Assembly (NCBI GenBank): GCA_963528625.1
Contig: CAURVQ010000035.1
Location: 1-11,914, forward strand
Direction: 5' to 3'
Source: CALHVR01 sp963528625
GTDB taxonomy: Bacteria > Fusobacteriota > Fusobacteriia > Fusobacteriales > Leptotrichiaceae
DNA: 11,914 bases
Position 1 is the stretch's first letter. Each line of letters begins with the position of its first letter. The notes beneath the pieces are model-generated. The model made no database searches, was not told the origin of the DNA, and was given only the letters and a program-made list of their open reading frames with translations. Below are positions 7,337 to 11,914 of the stretch, piece by piece. Position numbers and translations under genes: made by a program.

Positions 7337-8842
7337 TTATAAATTAGAAATATCAATATTTTCTTGTGTTCTTAAAAATTCTTTCAATTTTATTAATATT
7401 TCTTCTACTTTTCCATTTTCCATTGTTTCAATGTTTAAACACAATAACGGTTCATGTAATGATAATCTTAATAAAAACCAATTTTCTTTGTCTACATTTA
7501 CTCTTATTCCTTCATAATTTGGAGTTTCAAATTCCCAATTTGAAATTGTCAACACATAATCTTTTAATTTTTCTAAAACTTGATTACCTATTTCTCTAAA
7601 ATTATTTACATCTTTTATTTTAAATCTTAGTTCTTTTTCCTCTGCAGGCTCTTTAATTTCATTTAAAACATCAGTAAAATCCACACCATTTTTCTTAGTT
7701 TTCACTAATTGAATTAACAATCTTGCTGCCATATAAGCACCATCATCTAAGAAATAATTATCAATAAATGCCGCATGACCTGAAGTTTCTATTGCAAGTG
7801 GAGTATAAATTCCAGCCTCGTTTAGTCTTTTTGCTTCATTTATTACATTTTTGTACCCTCTTTGAAATCTATGATGTTTTCCCTCTCTTTTTTCAATAAA
7901 TTTTTTTAATTCAATAGAAGTCACTGAATCTGTAACTATTGTTGCTTTTGGCGTTTCTTTTATAAGTATTTCTGCTAATAACGCAATTAAATTATTTCTA
8001 TTTATTTCTCTTCCTTCTTGATCAATAAACGCACTTCTATCTCCATCTGCATCAAATATTATTCCAAAATCAGCATTATTTTTTAAAACAGCTCGTTTTA
8101 TTGACTCTATAGCTTCCTTAGCTTCAGGGTTTGGTACATGATTTGGAAAAGTTCCATCTGGATTTAAAAACTGGCTTCCTGTTATATCTCCACCCAATTT
8201 TGCTATAACATTTTCAGCTATAAATCCTGCAGCTCCATTACCGGCATCTACAACTATTTTTAAATTTTGTAACGGTTTTTCTCCATTTTCAGCTTGTTTT
8301 TTTATTAAATCTACTAAATATTTTGCATAATCATTAGCTAACTCTTTCTCTATTTCAATTCCTTTATCTTTTACTTCTATAAATTCAGGATTATTTTTTG
8401 ATAATTCTAAAAGTTCTACAACTTCCTCTTTTTCAAGCCCACCGTTTAATGAGAAAAATTTTAATCCATTGTAATAACTCGGTAAATGACTCGCTGTTAT
8501 CATAACTGCTCCATCTACTTTATATTCATCAAAAATTGTTGTCATAAATAATGATGGCGTTATTGACATTCCACAATTATAAACATTGATTCCCATATTT
8601 TTTAAAACATTTCTTATTATTTGAGAAAATAAAGTTCCAGTTAATCTCGTATCATACCCTACTGCTATTTTTATTTTTCTATTTTCATTTCTTGCTTGTT
8701 TTCCACAATTTTTTTCAATCCAAAGTCCAAAACCTTTTGCAATAAATTTTACTTCTTCATCTGATAAGTTTATTTCCCTATCTTCAAATTTTGATACAAT
8801 ACCACGAATATCTGTTCCACTTATTAAATGCTTTAAATTCAT
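7337..8842 (-). CDS. Phosphomannomutase/phosphoglucomutase-family protein
   Basis: A cytoplasmic alpha-D-phosphohexomutase that moves the phosphate between C6 and C1 of a hexose. Four signatures are in order: the N-terminal GTDIRGI (9-15); the catalytic phosphoserine loop TASHLP, with Ser118 (116-121); the metal-binding loop DADGDR (264-269); and the sugar-binding loop ETSGH (352-356). The C-terminal phosphate-binding domain contains RLSLHEP (459-465), a variant of the common R-x-SGTEP motif. At 501 residues it is longer than the usual bacterial ManB/AlgC proteins of about 450-460. It resembles the longer subgroup that begins GTDIRG and is also found in plants and cyanobacteria. The substrate (mannose- or glucose-phosphate) cannot be read from the sequence. 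It follows the delta' gene by 37 bases with an AGAGGG site, so it is probably co-transcribed with mreB and could feed envelope polysaccharide synthesis. Confidence 0.93.
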   Translation of the reverse strand: MNLKHLISGTDIRGIVSKFEDREINLSDEEVKFIAKGFGLWIEKNCGKQARNENRKIKIAVGYDTRLTGTLFSQIIRNVLKNMGINVYNCGMSITPSLFMTTIFDEYKVDGAVMITASHLPSYYNGLKFFSLNGGLEKEEVVELLELSKNNPEFIEVKDKGIEIEKELANDYAKYLVDLIKKQAENGEKPLQNLKIVVDAGNGAAGFIAENVIAKLGGDITGSQFLNPDGTFPNHVPNPEAKEAIESIKRAVLKNNADFGIIFDADGDRSAFIDQEGREINRNNLIALLAEILIKETPKATIVTDSVTSIELKKFIEKREGKHHRFQRGYKNVINEAKRLNEAGIYTPLAIETSGHAAFIDNYFLDDGAYMAARLLIQLVKTKKNGVDFTDVLNEIKEPAEEKELRFKIKDVNNFREIGNQVLEKLKDYVLTISNWEFETPNYEGIRVNVDKENWFLLRLSLHEPLLCLNIETMENGKVEEILIKLKEFLRTQENIDISNL

Positions 8843-8879
8843 AATAATCCCTCTTTCTTAGAAATTTATCTTGAAAATA

Positions 8880-9833
8880 TTAATCGTTATTTGATAAAAT
8901 TTCAAAAAAATTAAATAATATACTGCGTATATTTACATTACTTTTAATACTATTTTTTATATTTATTAATTTTTTTAATTTATCTACATCTATTATATTT
9001 TTAGAGTAAAGTATCATTTTACCTAAAATTTCCAATACTTTTTCTCTATTTTGTCTATATTCTTGATCAATTCTATTTACAATTAAAAATATCTCTGATT
9101 GTTTCATATATTCTACTTGTTTACACAAATATTCTATACTTTTATTATATTTAACAATATTTATTATTTTTTCTTCTTCACTCTCTATATCTTCACTTTG
9201 TCCATTTTTTACTATATTTTCTAAAGCTATTTCATATTTTCTAATATTATCTTCGTAATCTAATAAATTATACTCTAAATTTTTCCATATTCTTAAATTA
9301 TTTTCATTTCCATCAAAAAAATAATACTCTTCTTTACTTACTCCCAACTCTTCATATGTACTCGCTTCTAAATAAAATTTTATAGTTCTTGATTTTATTG
9401 TAGAAAGTATATTCAATGTTCGTGATAGCAATATAAAATATACATTTTGAGGTGGTTCTTCCAGTATTTTCAAAAGTGCATTTGATGACTCTTTTCTTAT
9501 TTGTTCTACTCCACTCAAAATAAATATTTTTTTAGGTGAATTATAACTCGACTCTATCGCTGAATAAATTATATTTCTAATTTCATCTATTTTTATATTT
9601 CCATTTTCTTTATTAATAACTTCAATGTCAGGGTGTTGAAATTCATCAATTTGTTTATTTATTATTCTTTTTTCTTCTTTATTTTCAATATCTTTAGTCA
9701 TTACTATTTTAGAAAATTCTAACGCATAATATAATAAATCTACACGATTATCTCCATAAAACAAATAACTCGCACTTTTTTTATTTAAGTTTATTTCTTT
9801 TTTCAAATTAATTAATATTTCTTTATTTTTCAT
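8880..9833 (-). CDS. holB: DNA polymerase III subunit delta' (clamp-loader AAA+ protein)
   Basis: A 317-residue AAA+-type protein of the clamp-loader family. The strongest match is at residues 101-128: KIFILSGVEQIRKESSNALL followed by KILEEPP, the Walker B region and helix shared by delta' and tau/gamma. It is preceded by FQHPDIEVI (66-74) and KIDEIRNI (81-88). The Walker A region is degenerate (YGDNRVDLL, 26-34, with no GKT), so it should not hydrolyse ATP, as expected for delta'. The SRC motif has become SRT (148-150). The four-cysteine zinc module common in delta' and DnaX is absent. The C-terminal half is divergent, helical and Ile/Asn/Lys-rich. These losses make it delta' or a delta'-like paralogue rather than DnaX. 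The gene begins 13 bases after the mreB stop and is probably co-transcribed with it. Confidence 0.88.
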   Translation of the reverse strand: MKNKEILINLKKEINLNKKSASYLFYGDNRVDLLYYALEFSKIVMTKDIENKEEKRIINKQIDEFQHPDIEVINKENGNIKIDEIRNIIYSAIESSYNSPKKIFILSGVEQIRKESSNALLKILEEPPQNVYFILLSRTLNILSTIKSRTIKFYLEASTYEELGVSKEEYYFFDGNENNLRIWKNLEYNLLDYEDNIRKYEIALENIVKNGQSEDIESEEEKIINIVKYNKSIEYLCKQVEYMKQSEIFLIVNRIDQEYRQNREKVLEILGKMILYSKNIIDVDKLKKLINIKNSIKSNVNIRSILFNFFEILSNND

Positions 9834-9846
9834 ATTTTAACCTATA

Positions 9847-10872
9847 TTAATTTTCTCTCATTTGAAGTGTTTTCAATAATTTTTTATTATCAAAAGCAGC
9901 TCCTCCACCCAAAACTACTGAATCTAATGGATTGTTTGATAAGTATACTTTAATTCCTATCTCTTTTTCCATTAAATCAATAAAGTTGTGAATCAACGAT
10001 CCTCCACCTGTCATTACAATTCCATTATCTAAAATATCAGCAGACAACTCAGGAGGACATTTTTCCAACACCTCTTTCGTAGAATTTACAATTTGATAAA
10101 GCGAATCTTCTATCGCATCATAAATTTCATTTGCATCAACATCTACCGTATTAGGTATTCCTGTTTCTAAATCTCTTCCTTTTATTGCCATAACTTCTGG
10201 ATTTGAAGATTTTATTGCTGTAGCTAATTCTTTTTTTATTTTCTCAGCAGTTCTATCTCCTATTAATAAATTATATTTTTTCTTAATAAATCTAACTATA
10301 TCGTCATCAAATTTATTCCCTGCAATTTTTATTGATTTACTTGCAATAATTTCATCTAAGGATAAAATTGCAATATCAGTAGATCCTCCCCCTATGTCTA
10401 TTACCATATTTCCTTCTGGTTGAGAAATATTTACTCCTGATCCAATAATTGCTGCTCTACCTTCCTCAATTATATATGTTTTTTTTGCTCCTTTTACAGC
10501 ATCAAATAAAGCTTTTCTCTCAATACTTGTCACTTCTATCGGTACACAAATCATAACTTCTGGCTTGAAAAGTCCATTCCCATAAATTTTATATATGAAA
10601 TGTGAAATCATTTCTTTCGTAGAATCAATATCTGCAATCACTCCATCTCTCAACGGTTTAATAGCTTCAATACTATCTGGAGTTTTCCCCAACATTTCTC
10701 TCGCTTCTTTACCTACTGCAATAACTTTTCTTGTTTTTCTATCTCTTGCCACTACTGATGGCTCATTTAATACTATTTTTTTCTTTTGTTTATCATAAAT
10801 TAATATGTTTGCTGTCCCCAAATCTATTGATATACTTTTATTTACTCTAAATATTTTAAAAAAATTAAACAT
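9847..10872 (-). CDS. mreB: Rod-shape-determining protein MreB
   Basis: The actin homologue that forms membrane-bound filaments guiding lateral wall synthesis by the elongasome. The 341 residues match the usual MreB length. Actin-fold signatures are the phosphate-1 loop SIDLGTAN (15-22), the NEPSVVA strand (36-42), the phosphate-2 loop VIDIGGGSTDIA (157-168) and the adenosine loop VMTGGGSLI (286-294). GGGAAF (322-327) follows near the C-terminus. The N-terminus MFNFFKIF is amphipathic and would bind the inner membrane. The segment that usually reads EEPxAAAIGAG is EEGRAAIIGSG here (136-146), with the usual Pro replaced by Gly. The start is supported by GGAG five bases before the ATG. It is first in a probable unit with the delta' gene and the sugar-phosphate mutase. 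mreC and mreD are not adjacent. Confidence 0.97.
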   Translation of the reverse strand: MFNFFKIFRVNKSISIDLGTANILIYDKQKKKIVLNEPSVVARDRKTRKVIAVGKEAREMLGKTPDSIEAIKPLRDGVIADIDSTKEMISHFIYKIYGNGLFKPEVMICVPIEVTSIERKALFDAVKGAKKTYIIEEGRAAIIGSGVNISQPEGNMVIDIGGGSTDIAILSLDEIIASKSIKIAGNKFDDDIVRFIKKKYNLLIGDRTAEKIKKELATAIKSSNPEVMAIKGRDLETGIPNTVDVDANEIYDAIEDSLYQIVNSTKEVLEKCPPELSADILDNGIVMTGGGSLIHNFIDLMEKEIGIKVYLSNNPLDSVVLGGGAAFDNKKLLKTLQMREN

Positions 10873-10906
10873 TTTATCTCCATTCTACATTACTCTATTT
10901 TATATA

Positions 10907-10920
10907 CTTATATCATATCA
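10907..10920 (-). promoter_or_regulatory. Probable extended -10 promoter of the mreB unit
   Basis: On the minus strand the sequence TGATATGATATAAG holds two overlapping extended -10 candidates (TG-A-TATGAT and TG-A-TATAAG), 35-48 bases before the mreB start. No good -35 box stands at the right distance, so the call rests on the -10 alone. Confidence 0.45.
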
Positions 10921-10986
10921 AATTTATAAATAATATTCTACTTTTTTTAATAATATTTTACAAAAATTCTATTTATTTTTTTAATG

Positions 10987-11015
10987 TTGACAACTATTAA
11001 TTGTTATAATATAAT
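10987..11015 (+). promoter_or_regulatory. Perfect-consensus sigma70 promoter of the AbiE-like locus
   Basis: TTGACA (10987-10992), exactly 17 bases, then TATAAT (11010-11015): both hexamers and the spacing match consensus. It is the only full consensus promoter found in the window and it drives a damaged operon. Transcription would start near 11022, inside a palindrome, which suggests it is normally held down by a repressor. Confidence 0.85.
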
Positions 11016-11030
11016 GTTACTGAAAGTAAC
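11016..11030 (+). promoter_or_regulatory. Palindrome over the transcription start, candidate operator
   Basis: GTTACT (11016-11021), GAA, AGTAAC (11025-11030) is a perfect 6-bp inverted repeat that begins on the base after the -10 box and spans the expected start of transcription. AbiE-type antitoxins are known to repress their own promoters by binding inverted repeats. That this one serves so is inference. Confidence 0.5.
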
Positions 11031-11061
11031 TAATACTTTAAATTTAATAACAGTGAAAAAT

Positions 11062-11510
11062 ATGTATAAAAAAATAATACCAAAAACTTCAGAAAATTAT
11101 TATATTTCTGGATGGGAAGCTTTAAATATTCCTTATGAAAATGGAGAAACAGCTGATTGGCATCCACAAGTATATTTATTTAGTAAAAAAAAAATGAAAA
11201 AATAAAATTATATAATAATAACAATGAAATTTTAAAAAATGAAGGAATTTCAAAAAGAATAATTACATATCCTGAATATAAAGAAGTTTATATTGCTAAT
11301 TTTCCACGTACCATTGTAGATTTATTATTAACATGTAAAGATTATCAAATCGGTAATTTAAAAAATGCTAAAAATGAGTTTTTAAATAAAGAAGAAATTA
11401 AAATTTTATATAATTATTTAGTGAAACTAAAAAATAATCCCAAAATAGAAGAATATTTAAAATATGAATTTACAACTAAGTATTTTAAAGAAATTAAGAA
11501 AGTTGGATAA
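11062..11510 (+). pseudogene. AbiEi-like antitoxin gene split by a -1 frameshift in a run of ten A
   Basis: Two open segments make one protein-like sequence. The first, from ATG 11062 (or GTG 11053), reads MYKKIIPKTSENYYISGWEA and on to VYLFSKKK, then meets TAA at 11203-11205. The second lies in the -1 frame from about 11193 to TAA at 11508-11510. It reads NEKIKLYNNNNEILKNEGIS, later VYIANFPRTIVDLLLTC, and ends KYFKEIKKVG. The YYISGWEALN start and the ANFPRTIVDLL element resemble the C-terminal domain of AbiEi-type antitoxins. The following gene begins like an AbiEii toxin, which supports this. No N-terminal winged-helix domain is present, since the promoter occupies that position. Ribosome binding before 11062 is weak. 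The frames join if one A is gained in the run at 11185-11194. It may be a true pseudogene, a phase-variable gene, a gene read by slippage, or a sequencing error. Confidence 0.68.
11185..11194 (+). other. Run of ten A at the frame change of the AbiEi-like gene
   Basis: Ten consecutive A lie exactly where the two halves of the antitoxin-like gene change frame. Eleven A would give one continuous frame of about 150 codons from 11062 to 11510. Runs this long are prone to slipped-strand mutation and to slippage by RNA polymerase. Confidence 0.85.
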
Positions 11511-11511
11511 A

Positions 11512-11687
11512 ATGGAAAAATGGCAAATACAACGAATTCAGTTAATGAAGGAAATTTTACCTATATTAGGAGATAAATTTATTTTAAAAGGTGGAACTGC
11601 ATTAATGTTAAAAAAAATACTGATACAGTATTTAGAGTTATGATTAATTACATTTTAGAAAACGAATTAAAAAATAGAATAAAATAA
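11512..11687 (+). pseudogene. AbiEii-like nucleotidyltransferase toxin gene, internally deleted
   Basis: An ATG one base after the antitoxin stop opens 43 codons ending in TGA at 11641-11643. Residues 22-33 read DKFILKGGTALM, the N-terminal signature of AbiEii/AbiGii-type nucleotidyltransferase toxins. The family's next motif, R-x-S-x-D-x-D with the catalytic aspartates, is missing. At an A-run (11610-11617) the -1 frame continues as NTDTVFRVMINYILENELKN and ends with TAA at 11685-11687. This looks like the C-terminal tail of the same gene. Full AbiEii proteins are a few hundred residues long, so most of the enzyme is gone and the remnant cannot be catalytic. The tight spacing is the usual abiEi-abiEii arrangement. 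Confidence 0.7.
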
Positions 11688-11694
11688 CTTTTAA

Positions 11695-11748
11695 AAAAAT
11701 GTACCTCAAAACTTTTCACTTTTGTGTCTAGTTTATTGGTACATTTTT
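11695..11748. terminator. Long imperfect palindrome: terminator and possible insertion-sequence scar
   Basis: AAAAATGTACC (11695-11705) pairs over 11 bases with GGTACATTTTT (11738-11748). Inside, AAACT (11709-11713) pairs with AGTTT (11730-11734) and CAC (11717-11719) with GTG (11724-11726) around TTTT, giving a symmetric stacked hairpin. A-runs and T-runs at its two ends make it a plausible terminator for both the abiE-like remnant and, on the other strand, the autotransporter ending at 11769 (stop at 11769-11771). The arms, TGTACC followed by a (C)AAACT-like block, also recall the ends of some IS3-family elements. Confidence 0.6.
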
Positions 11749-11768
11749 AATTTCTTTAATTTTAATAA

Positions 11769-11914
11769 TTAATAAACCGCTCTTACTCCAATTCCTCCTC
11801 TTACATTGTGTCCTTTCGTATCATAACCGACATTCAATGTCAACCCAAATCTATTTTTCTCTAATCCAAATTTAAGATCCCCTTTAAGATTTCCAGTTCT
11901 ATTTTCTTTTTCTC
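11769..11914 (-). CDS. Autotransporter beta-barrel, C-terminal end (5' part beyond right edge)
   Basis: The last 47 codons and the stop of a minus-strand gene that enters from the right edge. The visible protein shows alternating polar and hydrophobic strands typical of an outer-membrane barrel: LKFGLEKNRFGLTLNVGYDT, then GHNVRGGIGVRAVY. It ends in a tyrosine after an alternating strand, the usual beta-signal recognised by the BAM complex. The GYDTKGHN turn and VRAVY end resemble type Va (classical) autotransporter barrels of fusobacteria rather than the short trimeric YadA anchor. The passenger domain and the promoter are outside the window. It converges with the AbiE-like remnant across the palindrome at 11695-11748. 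Confidence 0.8.
   Translation of the reverse strand, partial: EKENRTGNLKGDLKFGLEKNRFGLTLNVGYDTKGHNVRGGIGVRAVY

Noticed and set aside
10984..11061. Upstream extension of the AbiEi-like frame starting at ATG 10984
   Set aside because: This stretch contains the -35 and -10 boxes and the palindrome of the promoter. A start at 10984 would lie upstream of the expected transcription start near 11022. GTG 11053 or ATG 11062 is more likely.

Overview
The window is AT-rich throughout. Its coding genes have A/T-ending codons and AGGAG-type ribosome binding sites. A bacterial proS with an editing domain, an mreB, secreted TPR proteins, an LD-carboxypeptidase and outer-membrane autotransporter fragments at both edges point to a rod-shaped, double-membrane, low-GC bacterium. 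A member of the Fusobacteriota, most likely the Leptotrichia/Sneathia/Streptobacillus family, fits best. This is an inference from protein style, not a database match.

Layout. (1) 1-861, minus strand: N-terminal part of a repeat-rich surface adhesin that runs off the left edge, with a strong promoter facing left. (2) 1127-2479, plus: a TPR-containing lipoprotein expressed divergently from the adhesin and closed by a terminator. (3) 2679-6804, plus: a probable three-gene unit of proS, a secreted S66 LD-carboxypeptidase and a secreted TPR protein, ending at a bidirectional terminator. (4) 10872-6875, minus: a probable four-gene unit of mreB, a DNA polymerase III delta'-like gene, a phosphomannomutase/phosphoglucomutase-family gene and a small unrecognised gene, converging on the same terminator. 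(5) 10987-11687, plus: the wreck of an AbiE-like (type IV) toxin-antitoxin module. It keeps a perfect-consensus promoter and a palindrome over the start of transcription, but the antitoxin-like gene is frame-split at a run of ten A and the toxin-like gene has lost its middle. (6) 11695-11748: a large imperfect palindrome that may be a terminator, an insertion-sequence scar, or both. (7) 11769-11914, minus: the C-terminal end of a classical autotransporter beta-barrel whose start lies beyond the right edge.

Functionally the core genes concern translation (ProRS), peptidoglycan turnover and shape (LD-carboxypeptidase, MreB), sugar-phosphate supply, and replication (delta'). The accessory parts are the two surface proteins at the edges and the decayed toxin-antitoxin locus between mreB and the right-hand autotransporter. 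No intergenic stretch exceeds 300 bases. The longest is the 265-base divergent promoter region 862-1126. No tRNA, rRNA, CRISPR array or complete insertion sequence was seen.
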